Positions 16,596 to 24,475 of a stretch of 37,311 nucleotides of DNA are shown piece by piece. The first letter of the stretch is position 1. Every line of letters starts with the position of its first letter. A program made the position numbers and the translations under genes. The stretch is from the NCBI RefSeq assembly GCF_016901035.1, contig NZ_JAFEUF010000006.1, positions 6,839-44,149 on the forward strand, in the 5' to 3' direction. This stretch comes from Streptomyces durocortorensis. Its GTDB lineage: Bacteria > Actinomycetota > Actinomycetes > Streptomycetales > Streptomycetaceae. The notes under the pieces are model-generated. The model did not search any database and was not told the DNA's origin. It saw only the letters and a list, made by a program, of their open reading frames with translations.

Positions 16596-17834
16596 TCAAC
16601 GGTTGGGTGGGCGGGCGGCTGAGGCTTGGTGGGTGTCCGCGCCGGAGCTGACGTGGCGGTGGTCTTCTTGTGGGCCGTGCCAGTCCAGGCACACCACAGT
16701 GGCGTCGTCTTCGAGGCGGCCGCCAGCGGCGTCGCGTACGGCGGAGGTCAGCATCAGCGTGGTCTCGCGTGGGTGCAGGCTGCGGGTCTGCCGCAGCAAG
16801 GCAGCCACGTCGACCTTCTCTCCGTGTCGTTCGAGCATGCCGTCCGTCAGCATGAGGAGCCGGTCTCCGGGGCGCAGGTCCAGGGTCTGGACGCGGTAGG
16901 GCCGGGGTGAGACGACGGCCAGCCCGAAGGGCTGGTCGACCTGGCAGGGGACGGTTTCCACCAAGCCTGCACGCATGCGCAGGGGCCAGGGGTGGCCGGC
17001 GTTGACGAGCTTCGCTTGCCCGGTGTGGAGGTTGATGCGCAGCAGTTGTCCGGTGGCGTGGCCATGTCCGTGGGTGGCCAGGGCCTGGTCGCCCTGGCGG
17101 GCCTGTTCTGCGAGGGTGGCCCCGGCGCGGCGGGCTCTGCGCAGGGCGCCCACCAGGACGGTGGCCGCCAGGGCTGCGTCGAGGTCATGGCCCATGGGGT
17201 CGGTCACCGACAGGTGCAGGGTGTCGCGGTCCAGCGAGTAGTCGAACGTGTCGCCGCTGAGGTCCTCGGAGGGCTCCAGGCTCCCGCTGAAGGTGAACTG
17301 CGCGGCTTCGCAGGACAGGGCTTGCGGAAGCAGCTGGTACTGGATCTCCGCTGCCAGGGTGGGGGGCCTGGTGCGTTTGCCCCAGGTGTAGAAGTCGGTG
17401 AAGCGCCCGTTGGCGATCACGACGTAGGCCAGTGCGTGAGCGGCCTCCCCGACAGCGTGCACAACGTCTTCCTTGTTCCTGCCGGCCGGCAGGAGCAGTT
17501 CGAGCAGGCCGATCGCGTCCCCTCGGTTGGTCACAGGAACGATTACCCGCTGTTCTTGTCCGGCGGGCTCGTGATGCGGCCGCTGGGTGCGGATCACCTG
17601 CTCGTAGACGCTCCCGAACAGAGGGATCCGCTCCGTTTCCCCGCCGCTGCCCGTGGCGGTGGCGGTGGAGAGCCGCGCGAGCGCTCGGCCGGTCAGATCC
17701 ACGATGAGGAAGGAGACCTTTGTAGCCGCGAAACGCCTGCGCAGATCTTCCGCGACCACGGCCACGGCCTCAACCGGCGCTGCCGTCTCCGCCGCTGTCA
17801 GCAGCCGGGGAAGATCGCTCGGGCGACGGGTCAT
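16596..17834 (-). CDS. SpoIIE-type PP2C serine phosphatase with GAF-like sensor
   Basis: Protein of 412 residues. Residues of about 15-150 form a GAF-like sensor (VSFLIVDLTGRALARLS ... RVIVPVTNRGDAIGLLELLLP). Residues of about 165-395 form a PP2C/SpoIIE phosphatase: LAAEIQYQLLPQAL, SGDTFDYSLDRDTLHLSV with a metal-binding Asp, DPMGHDLDAALAATVLVGALR, GHPWPLRMR, LRPGDRLLMLTDGMLER and LEDDATVVCLDW. Such enzymes dephosphorylate anti-anti-sigma factors in sigma-B-like switches. No kinase (RsbW-like) or anti-anti-sigma gene is next to it. The canonical VGGDWYD is replaced by SGDTFDY, so one metal ligand position differs. The ATG at 17834 follows GAGAGGAG. Confidence 0.87.
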   Translation of the reverse strand: MTRRPSDLPRLLTAAETAAPVEAVAVVAEDLRRRFAATKVSFLIVDLTGRALARLSTATATGSGGETERIPLFGSVYEQVIRTQRPHHEPAGQEQRVIVPVTNRGDAIGLLELLLPAGRNKEDVVHAVGEAAHALAYVVIANGRFTDFYTWGKRTRPPTLAAEIQYQLLPQALSCEAAQFTFSGSLEPSEDLSGDTFDYSLDRDTLHLSVTDPMGHDLDAALAATVLVGALRRARRAGATLAEQARQGDQALATHGHGHATGQLLRINLHTGQAKLVNAGHPWPLRMRAGLVETVPCQVDQPFGLAVVSPRPYRVQTLDLRPGDRLLMLTDGMLERHGEKVDVAALLRQTRSLHPRETTLMLTSAVRDAAGGRLEDDATVVCLDWHGPQEDHRHVSSGADTHQASAARPPNR

Positions 17835-18172
17835 GGCCGCGACTCCTCTCTCGCAGGTTCGGGCCCGTTGGGCCCCGCTTCGCAGCCGACGCTCCTCATG
17901 TCTCCTCTGCGCTCCACGGTGATCGACCCCGGTCCTTCCGCAACAGGCACCCGTGCTTTTGCGCGATGGCCCTGCGGTTCCAGTCTGAACCTCAATAGGC
18001 TCTTTGTCCGGACGGGGTGCTTTGACTGGCCAGGGGCATGGCGTCATCGGTGAGGAAGGCGCCGACGGACGCCTCGCTGAGGTCGGGCCGGCCGGTCAGT
18101 GGGAGGGTGGGCGAAAGCGTGAGATGCCATAAAATGAAGGGAGCGGCTTGTGTTCGACGGCGTATTCCGATC
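17835..18172. promoter_or_regulatory. Divergent promoter region of the phosphatase and GH15 genes
   Basis: 338 bases with no convincing gene. TAAAAT at 18130-18135 is the most AT-rich stretch nearby and a possible -10 element for the GH15 gene 38 bases further on; no good -35 element accompanies it. Confidence 0.35.
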
Positions 18173-18532
18173 ATGAGTAAACCAATCGAGAACTACGCCC
18201 TCATAGGAGACCTCGAAAGCGCTGCCATGATTGCCCAGGATGGGGCGATCGACTGGCTCTGCCTTCCGCGCTTCGATTCCCCCGCATGCTTCGCTTCCCT
18301 GATCGGCACTGACGACAACGGCTTTTGGCGTGTCGCACCGGTGGGCGCGGAGCGATGTTCCCGTCGGGCCTATCGAGACGACACCCTCATCCTGGATACC
18401 TGGTGGGAGACTGAATCGGGAACGGTTCGAGTCACTGAGCTTCTTCAGCGTTGCCGCTCCAGTGTGAGGACTGCTTTGGCGATTGACGTCATGCGGTCCT
18501 ACCTTGTTCGCGGGTTGGACGGGCCGTCGTAA
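18173..18532 (+). pseudogene. GH15 glycosidase (trehalase/glucoamylase type), N-terminal fragment
   Basis: The first approximately 92 residues match the N-terminal domain of bacterial GH15 enzymes: ENYALIGDLESAAMIAQDG, IDWLCLPRFDSPACFASLIG, GFWRVAPVG and GTVRVTELLQ. The family is about 600 residues long. Here similarity ends near position 18449, and 27 unrelated codons lead to a stop at 18532. The catalytic (alpha/alpha)6 barrel and its glutamates are missing, so no activity is expected. The break coincides with the left side of the IS110 element. Confidence 0.85.
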
Positions 18533-18730
18533 GGTCCAGAGGCCCAGAGACACCGTGTATGGCTTTCATGCGGTTGCCCTCGATGGCTCCCCTAACCTGG
18601 CCGCCCGGTGTCTCACGATGACCCGGCCGCTGATTAGGAGCTGCGAACGCCCGCGAGCGGATCGCTGAGTAGGACCACGCCGGCGAGGTCGTCCGGGGAG
18701 CAGAGCTTCATCGAACGACCGGAGGAACTG
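18533..18730 (+). ncRNA. Possible IS110 bridge RNA region (left end)
   Basis: About 200 non-coding bases directly before the transposase. A perfect 9-base inverted repeat (GAGACACCG at 18547-18555, CGGTGTCTC at 18606-18614) encloses 50 bases. A second stem (GGTCGT...ACGACC) lies nearer the gene, and AGCG/CGCT pairs between. IS110 elements of the IS621 type encode a structured guide (bridge) RNA at this place. The assignment is by position and foldability only. Confidence 0.4.
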
Positions 18731-19921
18731 GTGGCCCAGATCTGGGCGGGTACAGACATCGGCAAGACCCATCACCACGGTGTGGTCCTGAACACTGAGG
18801 GCGCACGACTGCTGTCGCGACGTGTCCTGAACGACGAGCCGGAGCTCCTGGCCCTGCTTTCCGATGTGCTGGCCCTCGACGAGGACGTGGTCTGGGCGGT
18901 CGATGTCGCCGACGGCATGGCCGCACTGTGGATCAGCGTGCTGCTCAACCACGGCCAGCACCTCGTCTACATACCCGGCCTGGCGGTCAATCGGGCTTCG
19001 GCCGGCTACCGGGGCACGGGCAAGACCGACGCCAAGGACGCCACCGTCATCGCCGACCAGGCCCGGATGCGCCGGGACCTGACGGTCCTGAGGCCGGACG
19101 ACGAGCACGCCATCGAGTTGCGGGTCCTCACCAACCGCCGGAGCGACCTGAACGCCGACCGCACTCGCCGGATCAACCGCATTCGCGGTCAACTCACCGG
19201 AATATTACCGGCCTTGGAACGAATCCTCGACCTTGGCAACGCAGGGCCGCTGATGCTGCTCAGCGGCTACCAGACCCCCGCCGCCCTACGCCGGACCGGC
19301 GGGAAACGGCTGGCGACCTGGCTGCGTAACCGCAAGGTCCGCACCCCCGAAGCCCTGGCCGAGGCAGCCCTCGAAGCGGCCGAGCGCCAGCACACCGCCG
19401 TCCCCGGGGAGAAGATCACCGCGCAGGTGATCCACACCCTGGCCAACGAGGTGATGAGCCTCAACGAGCAGATCGCTGAGATCGACAAGCTCATCGCGGC
19501 CCGGTTTCGCGCCCACGAACTCGCCGAAGTGATCTCCAGCGTGCCCGGCATCGGCCCCCTGCTGGGCGCTGAGTTCCTCGCCGCCACCGCCGGTGACATG
19601 AGCCGCTACGGCACCGCCGACCGCCTGGCCAGCCTTGCCGGAGTCGCTCCGGTTCCCCGGGACTCCGGCAACATCAGCGGCAACCTTCACCGGCCCAGGC
19701 GCTACCACCGAGGGCTGCAGCGCGTCTTCTACACCTCCGCGCTCATCAGCATCCGCACCTGCGACGCGTCGCGCCGGTTCTACGAACGCAAACGCGCTGA
19801 AGGAAAACGGCACACCCAGGCCGTGCTCGCCCTGGCCCGCCGACGGGTGAACGTCTTGTGGGCCCTCATCCGTGACGGACAGTGCTACCAAAGCGACCTC
19901 CCCGTCACTGCCTCGACTTGA
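18731..19921 (+). CDS. IS110-family transposase (DEDD recombinase)
   Basis: Full-length IS110 recombinase, 396 residues. N-terminal RuvC-like DEDD domain (WAGTDIGKTHHHGVVL; later GTGKTDAKDATVIADQARM). A coiled-coil linker (about residues 200-265) precedes the C-terminal Transposase_20 domain with the nucleophilic-serine region (SSVPGIGPLLGAEFLA; LASLAGVAPVPRDSGN; the RYHRGLQRVFYTSAL helix). It acts with a bridge RNA in characterised members. The GTG at 18731 follows GGAGGAAC. Codon 159 is TTA (19205-19207), rare in Streptomyces and read by the bldA tRNA. The protein shows no truncation, so the element may be active. Confidence 0.93.
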   Translation: MAQIWAGTDIGKTHHHGVVLNTEGARLLSRRVLNDEPELLALLSDVLALDEDVVWAVDVADGMAALWISVLLNHGQHLVYIPGLAVNRASAGYRGTGKTDAKDATVIADQARMRRDLTVLRPDDEHAIELRVLTNRRSDLNADRTRRINRIRGQLTGILPALERILDLGNAGPLMLLSGYQTPAALRRTGGKRLATWLRNRKVRTPEALAEAALEAAERQHTAVPGEKITAQVIHTLANEVMSLNEQIAEIDKLIAARFRAHELAEVISSVPGIGPLLGAEFLAATAGDMSRYGTADRLASLAGVAPVPRDSGNISGNLHRPRRYHRGLQRVFYTSALISIRTCDASRRFYERKRAEGKRHTQAVLALARRRVNVLWALIRDGQCYQSDLPVTAST

Positions 19922-19939
19922 CAACACCATTAGGAGGTT

Positions 19940-20628
19940 GGGGCTGCATCGGGACCTGCGGAAGATCCGCCAGGACTTCAGCCTTGCGACGCCGCGTTCG
20001 ACGGGTGCTCGCGCTGCGGCCAGTGCCTGATTGAGGGTCTTTTCGGTGGGGGTGAGTTCCTGCAGCGTTTGATGCCGGTGGTCAGCCACGGGCCGGCGCC
20101 CTGGTAGGCGAGATCGGCCAGGATCGGGACGCCCTGGCGCTCGCAGATCCGGATGATCCGGTGGGTGCGGGCGGCGGTCAGGTCGCGGGTGCGGCCCGGC
20201 AGGGCGGGCGAGAGCCACAGCAGCCGGCCGCCGGGGTCGGTGACGACCTGCACGTTCACTCCGTGGCGCCGGTGTTTGTGGGAGTAGTCGGCCCGGCCGT
20301 CGCCGACCCGGTCGCATTCGGCGAGGGTGCCGTCGAGCAGGACGAAGTCGGGTTCGTGCTCGCGCAGCGTCTTCAGCAGGCCCGGTGCACGTTCGGCGAG
20401 CAGGTCGACGACCGTGCTGGTGTAGGCGTGGGCGGTGGACTCGCTGATCCCGAACCCGGCGGCGATCTTCGCGAGCGTGGTGTGTTCGCGCAGGTACACC
20501 AGTGCCACCATCGCGCGCTGGGACGGGCGGAGCTTGCAGCGCCGGTCGCCCTCACGGGTGATGACCAGCATGGTGACCCACTCCACGAGTGCATCCGGCA
20601 GGTCGAGTGCGGCAGGATGGATGACCAA
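19940..20628 (-). pseudogene. IS5-family transposase (frameshifted, C-terminus lost)
   Basis: DDE transposase with an N-terminal helix-turn-helix ([29 protein letters not shown], seen in segments) and a DDE domain ([39 protein letters not shown]). Near position 20060 the frame shifts: the first frame ends in an unrelated Arg/Pro-rich tail, while the alternative frame continues with [17 protein letters not shown] and [19 protein letters not shown]. Similarity then stops at CSPN, where the IS110 right end begins. Start is TTG at 20628. Not expected to work. Confidence 0.8.
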
Positions 20629-20691
20629 CGAGGCCCCCGAGCAGTGTTGTCGAGACGTCAGACATCTCGATCAACAGCCCGGGGGCCTCGT
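20628..20691. repeat. Long hairpin at the IS5 end
   Basis: ACGAGGCCCCCG (20628-20639) and CGGGGGCCTCGT (20680-20691) are perfect 12-base inverted repeats. Inside, TGTTGTCGAGA and TCTCGATCAACA pair nearly fully, so almost all 64 bases can fold. It lies just before the IS5 transposase start and may be the IS end, or a structure that blocks outside transcription from entering the transposase gene. Confidence 0.7.
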
Positions 20692-21022
20692 CCGTTGCGC
20701 CCCACGGCCCATCACCCGATCGGTGGCCAACTCGAAGAAGCTCATTGTCCGGCCCAGTGATGTAGGACTGCCAATTGCTATCGGCCCAGACTTCTGATGC
20801 CGAGCGGATCTCCTCGCCCAGGTTCCACCAGCTTGACGCAGGGTGAGACAGGGTGAGGTGGCCGTTGATCTGCACCGGCGCATACGCGTCGACGATCTGT
20901 TTGTAGTCCCCCGGAAACGTCCTGCCGAGTTCTTCCTCCAGGCTGAGCCAGGCCGCAGGGTCGGCGTGGCGTTCCTCTCCGGGGCCCAGCATCGCGTAGA
21001 CGGCCTGCAGGTAGTCGGTCAT
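20692..21022 (-). pseudogene. SUKH (SMI1/KNR4) family protein, C-terminus cut off
   Basis: The N-terminal part matches the SMI1/KNR4 (SUKH) fold: WLSLEEELGRTFPGDYKQIVDAYAP, quoted in pieces as WLSLEEELGRTFPGDYK and QIVDAYAPVQING, then HPASSWWNLGEEIRSASEVW. SUKH proteins often serve as immunity proteins for contact-dependent toxins, but many are solitary. The ATG at 21022 has AGAGG ten bases upstream. The coding frame runs into the IS5 end at about 20691 and then through it, so the last part of the domain is lost. No toxin gene is near. Confidence 0.7.
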
Positions 21023-21293
21023 GGCGGTGATGCCTCTCGAAGATGCTTGCCGGGAATCGTTCGAGCCAGCATCGAGCGCCATTCCTGTCGACGGTTGGCC
21101 GGGGCCCTCGTTGTCCATGGCATGGAGGTGGGGCGGCAACTGGTGCCAGACAGGTTGTGGGAGCTTTTCCTTTGCGTGATACCCGAGGCGCCTGTCCGAT
21201 GACTAACAAAATGTCCGCCGAACTGACCGAAGAATCCGTCCCAACCTGGCGAATGGAAACGGATATATCACCTACATCGGCGTGAAAAGCTGA

Positions 21294-22577
21294 TCAGATG
21301 CCCTGCTGGTGGTGTGTGCTGACGCGGCGGATGCCGTACGTGGCTGCGCCCATGAGGAGGACGGCGGCTCCGGTGAGTACGGAGGACAGCGGCAGGGCGA
21401 AGGCCAGGACGAGGCATCCCGCCACGCCGGTGACTGGGATGATCCGCGCCGGGCGGCCTTCGTCGGGGGTCAGGGTCCAGGCGGAGGCGTTGGCGATGGC
21501 GTAGTACGCCAGGACGCCGAAGGAGGAGAACCCGATAGCTCCGCGTACGTCCGTGGTCGCGGCGGCCACGGCGACGACGGCGCCGACGAGGAGTTCGGCC
21601 CGGTGAGGGACCTTGAAGCGCGGGTGCACAGCGGCCAGGGCGTGGGGGAGGTGATGATCGCGGGCCATGGCCAGGGTGGTGCGGGAGACACCGAGGATGA
21701 GGGCGAGCAGGGAGCCGAGGGCTGCGACGGCCGCGCCGACGCGTACGGCGGGGACGAGCCAGGCGGCGTCGGCTGCCCGGGCGGCGTCCGTGAGTGGGGC
21801 GGTGGCGGAGGCGAGCCCGCCGGGCCCGAGGACGAGGAGGACGGAGACGGCGACGAGGGCGTAGACGACGAGGGTGATGCCGAGGGCGATCGGGATGGCC
21901 CGAGGGATGGTGCGGGCCGGGTCGCGGGCCTCCTCGCCGAGGGTGGCGATGCGGGCATATCCGGCGAACGCGAAGAACAGCAGCCCGGCCGCCTGCAGCA
22001 CACCGGCCGCCGTGGCGTCCGCACCGATCCCCAGGCGGGCCGTGTCCACCCCGTCGGACGTCAGGGAGGCGGTCGCGACGGCGGCGAGCACCGCCAGGAC
22101 GAACGCCACGATGCCGCGCGTGAGCAGGACGGACTTCTGGATGCCCGCGTAGTTGATGGCGGTCAGGGCCACCACGGCGGCCACCGCGATCGCGTGGGCA
22201 TGGCCCGGCCAGACGTAGGAGCCGACGGTCAGCGCCATCGCCGCGCAGGAGGCGGTCTTGCCCACGACGAACGCCCAGCCGGCCAGGTAGCCCCAGAAGG
22301 GGCCGAGCCGTTCGCGCCCGTAGACGTAGGTACCGCCCGAGGCCGGGTAGAGGGCGGCGAGCCGGGCGGAAGAGGTGGCGTTGCAGTAGGCAACGACCGC
22401 AGCCAGGGCCAGTCCGAGCAGCAGGCCGGATCCGGCCGCGCGGGCGGCCGGGGCCAGCGAGGCGAAGATTCCGGCGCCGATCATCGACCCCAGCCCGATC
22501 ATCACCGCGTCCGGCACGCCGAGGCGCCTCCGGAGTTCGCCCGGCAGCCCGACTGCGGGCGGAGGCATGCTGCTCAC
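21294..22577 (-). CDS. APC-family amino acid permease
   Basis: Secondary transporter of the amino acid-polyamine-organocation superfamily, 427 residues with about 12 membrane helices. The first helix carries the substrate-binding signature IGLGSMIGAGIFASLAPAA; ARLAALYPASGGTYVYGRERLG matches the conserved TM2-TM3 part; FFAFAGYARIATLGEE matches TM6 and its loop. This subgroup includes basic amino acid exporters/antiporters, but the substrate cannot be read from the sequence. The GTG at 22577 is chosen because AAGGAGAG lies just before it; an ATG three codons later is also possible. No operon partner. Confidence 0.88.
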   Translation of the reverse strand: MSSMPPPAVGLPGELRRRLGVPDAVMIGLGSMIGAGIFASLAPAARAAGSGLLLGLALAAVVAYCNATSSARLAALYPASGGTYVYGRERLGPFWGYLAGWAFVVGKTASCAAMALTVGSYVWPGHAHAIAVAAVVALTAINYAGIQKSVLLTRGIVAFVLAVLAAVATASLTSDGVDTARLGIGADATAAGVLQAAGLLFFAFAGYARIATLGEEARDPARTIPRAIPIALGITLVVYALVAVSVLLVLGPGGLASATAPLTDAARAADAAWLVPAVRVGAAVAALGSLLALILGVSRTTLAMARDHHLPHALAAVHPRFKVPHRAELLVGAVVAVAAATTDVRGAIGFSSFGVLAYYAIANASAWTLTPDEGRPARIIPVTGVAGCLVLAFALPLSSVLTGAAVLLMGAATYGIRRVSTHHQQGI

Positions 22578-22679
22578 GGTGTTCTCTCCTTGCCGAATGC
22601 GCTCGCGGACAGTTTCGCGGTGCGCGGGCACGATAAGCGATCGACCTGAACAGCACGCGGCTTGCCCCACCTGTGGGCC

Positions 22680-22900
22680 GGGGTACTGGTGTCAGTCGGC
22701 GGTCGCTGCTCGTCGCGGAGTCCGGCGCGCGCGGTGCGAGGGGATGAACGCGTAGAGGTCGAGAATGCCGGGCGGCTCGGTGACGCCGGGGCCGGCATAC
22801 ACCTTCAGCGCGTGAAGCTCACGGTCATCCGCGGTCAGACTCCAGCGGATCTTCGCGGCTACGCACTCCCCGAGGCAGTCGGCTCGGCCCGGAGCGTGCG
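22680..22900 (-). pseudogene. Remnant of an unknown small protein
   Basis: In the gap between permease and monooxygenase (22578-22970), the minus strand encodes, without a start codon in frame, LTADDRELHALKVYAGPG and PGILDLYAFIPSHR and then a stop. It resembles a plus-strand fragment near 35950 (TADDRALEALQVYAEGPC). I do not recognise the family. A preceding stretch (QLVTNRGAPDELVQLLTEEG) in another frame looks like further decayed coding. Confidence 0.35.
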
Positions 22901-22970
22901 AACTCGGACGTCGCGCATGGGCCTTCTTCGGTCAGTAGCTGGACCAGCTCGTCGGGGGCACCCCGGTTGG

Positions 22971-24374
22971 TCACGAGCTGCAGCAGCCGCTTGCTGGAGC
23001 CTTTTCGGCAGTTGCGCCGACCGTGGTGGGGGTGCCGAGCTGGACGAGAGGCGGGGTGGGCGCGCAGCAGCCCTCGCTGTCGGGTTCCCTGGTGTCGGAG
23101 GTGTCGAAAAGGCCGGCTCCGCCGCAGACTCCGGTCTCGGGGAGGGTGAGTTCGACGCGGTCGGCGGAGGCGAGGTCACCGGCGATCGCGGCGGCTACCG
23201 AGCGGACCTGCTCGTAGCCGGTCATCGCGAGGAACGTCGGGGCGCGGCCGTAGGACTTCATCCCGACGAGGTACACGCCGGGTTCGGGGTGGGAGAGCTC
23301 TCGGTGGCCGTGGGGGTAGACGGTGCCGCAGGAGTGCTGGTTGGGGTCGATCAGCGGCGCGAGCTCGGACGGGGCCTGGAGGCGCTCGTCGAGGTCCAGG
23401 CGCAGTTCGTTGACGAAGGACAGGTCGGGGCGGAAGCCGGTCAGCACGATCAGCTCGTCGACGGCGTCCAGGCGGCGCCCGTCCTCGCCGACGAGGGTCA
23501 GGCGGCCGTCGGTGTCGCGTTCGACCGCTTCGGTGCGGAAGCCGGTCACGGCGTCCGCGTGGCCCTCGTCGACGGCGGCCTTCGCTGCGAGGCCCAGGGC
23601 GCCGCGGGCGGGGAGCTGGTCGGCTTCGCCGCCGCCGAAGGTGGAGCCGGAGATGCCCCGGCGCAGGATCCAGACGCCCTTGGTGCCTGTGCCGTCCTTG
23701 GACTTGGCGAGGTCGGCGAGGTAGGCGAGGGCGGTGAACGCGGAGGCGCCGGATCCGATCACGGCGGTGCGCCTGCCGGCGTAGCGGGCGCGGGTGGCGG
23801 GGTTCTTGAGGTTCGGGACGCGGTAGGTGATCCGGTCGCTCGCCGCGTGTTCCCCGAGGGCGGCCAGCCCACTGCCGCCGGCCGGGCCGGGCGTGGCCCA
23901 GGTGCCGGAGGCGTCGATGACGGAGCGGGCGAAGATGCGTTCCTCGCGGCCGTCGGCGTGGGTGAGGTGCACGACGAAGGGCTGCTGCTCGCGGTCGGCG
24001 TCGACGATGCGGTCGCGGCCGGTGCGCGAGACGCCGGTGACCGTGGTGCCGAGGCGGACCCGGTCGCCGAGGGCGTCGGCGAGCGGCTGGAGGTACTGCT
24101 CGGCCCAGTCGCCGCCGGAGGGGTAGGTGGCCGGGTCGGGACGGGTCCAGCCGGTGGGGGCGAGGAGCTTCTCGGCAGCGGGGTCGACGACCTCACCCCA
24201 GGTGGAGAACAGGCGGACGTGCGCCCACTCGCGGACCGCTGCGCCGGCGGCGGGACCGGCTTCGAGGACCAGGGGCTCGATGCCCTGGTCGAGCAGGTGG
24301 GCGGCGGCGGCCAGGCCGGAGGGACCGGCTCCGATCACGGCGACGGGCAGCTCGGGGGTGGCGGGCGCGTTCAC
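22971..24374 (-). CDS. Flavin-dependent monooxygenase of the arsenic island (ArsO-like)
   Basis: FAD/NADPH-dependent oxidoreductase, 467 residues. N-terminal FAD motif VAVIGAGPSGLAAAAHLLDQG; central NADP-binding motif RTAVIGSGASAFTALAYLA; LIVLTGFRPDLSFVNELRL near the end. The C-terminus is unusual: about 50 residues with one single and two paired cysteines (GVCGG, EGCCAP and SGCCSS at the very end), suggesting metal(loid) or redox chemistry. Flavin monooxygenases are common in Streptomyces ars clusters (ArsO), but their reaction is unsettled. The GTG at 24374 follows AAGGAG by five bases. It is divergent from the broken monooxygenase and arsR, with an ArsR-type operator candidate between them, so arsenite induction is likely. 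Confidence 0.82.
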   Translation of the reverse strand: MNAPATPELPVAVIGAGPSGLAAAAHLLDQGIEPLVLEAGPAAGAAVREWAHVRLFSTWGEVVDPAAEKLLAPTGWTRPDPATYPSGGDWAEQYLQPLADALGDRVRLGTTVTGVSRTGRDRIVDADREQQPFVVHLTHADGREERIFARSVIDASGTWATPGPAGGSGLAALGEHAASDRITYRVPNLKNPATRARYAGRRTAVIGSGASAFTALAYLADLAKSKDGTGTKGVWILRRGISGSTFGGGEADQLPARGALGLAAKAAVDEGHADAVTGFRTEAVERDTDGRLTLVGEDGRRLDAVDELIVLTGFRPDLSFVNELRLDLDERLQAPSELAPLIDPNQHSCGTVYPHGHRELSHPEPGVYLVGMKSYGRAPTFLAMTGYEQVRSVAAAIAGDLASADRVELTLPETGVCGGAGLFDTSDTREPDSEGCCAPTPPLVQLGTPTTVGATAEKAPASGCCSS

Positions 24375-24387
24375 GGTGACTCCTTGC

Positions 24388-24404
24388 GTGGTTCGACATC
24401 TGTC
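24388..24404. promoter_or_regulatory. Possible operator half-sites upstream of the monooxygenase
   Basis: TTCGACATCTGTCGATG contains TCGACA and TGTCGA as an inverted repeat (the central ATC/TGT region is imperfect). It shares TTCGACAT with the complement of the stronger site at 25291. It lies just before the leftward monooxygenase. Confidence 0.35.
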
Positions 24405-24445
24405 GATGGCTTGCGCGGCCCAGCATCGCACCTGTATTGATGGGC

Positions 24446-24470
24446 GTCAACATAGACATTTATCGAATTC
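24446..24470. promoter_or_regulatory. ArsR operator candidate, copy 1
   Basis: GTCAACATAGAC followed by ATTTATCGAATTC. Its first 12 bases are identical to copy 2 (25292-25303), and the right half (TTAT-TCGAA) is similar. It lies between the divergent monooxygenase genes, 72 bases upstream of the GTG at 24374. The local AT-richness contrasts with the surroundings. Confidence 0.55.
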
Positions 24471-24475
24471 AGGGG

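Larger units (their letters stand above)
18450..19936 (+). mobile_element. IS110-family insertion sequence
   Basis: The element holds one transposase gene with a long non-coding left side. The left limit is estimated from the end of GH15 similarity (about 18449). The right limit is estimated from the end of IS5 transposase similarity (about 19937). IS110 elements usually lack terminal inverted repeats and make no clear target duplication, in line with the absence of both here. ATTAGGAG occurs at 19929-19936 and again inside the left part (18633-18640), which may mark a donor/core sequence. The exact ends are not proven. Confidence 0.6.
19937..20691 (-). mobile_element. IS5-family insertion sequence, truncated
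   Basis: Remnant of an IS5-type element. One end is the 64-base hairpin at 20628-20691; the other end has been lost at the junction with the IS110 element, which interrupts the last part of its transposase gene. It has in turn cut off a SUKH-type gene to its right. Confidence 0.65.

Noticed and set aside
20692-21022. SUKH gene as part of a toxin-immunity locus
   Set aside because: No polymorphic toxin or secretion gene lies next to it, and the gene itself is cut off.
21309-22649. A 446-codon plus-strand open frame across the permease
   Set aside because: Gly/Arg/Asp-rich shadow of the real minus-strand APC permease.
22662-24440. A 592-codon plus-strand open frame
   Set aside because: Antisense to the flavin monooxygenase; Gly/Ala/Val-rich shadow with no motif.
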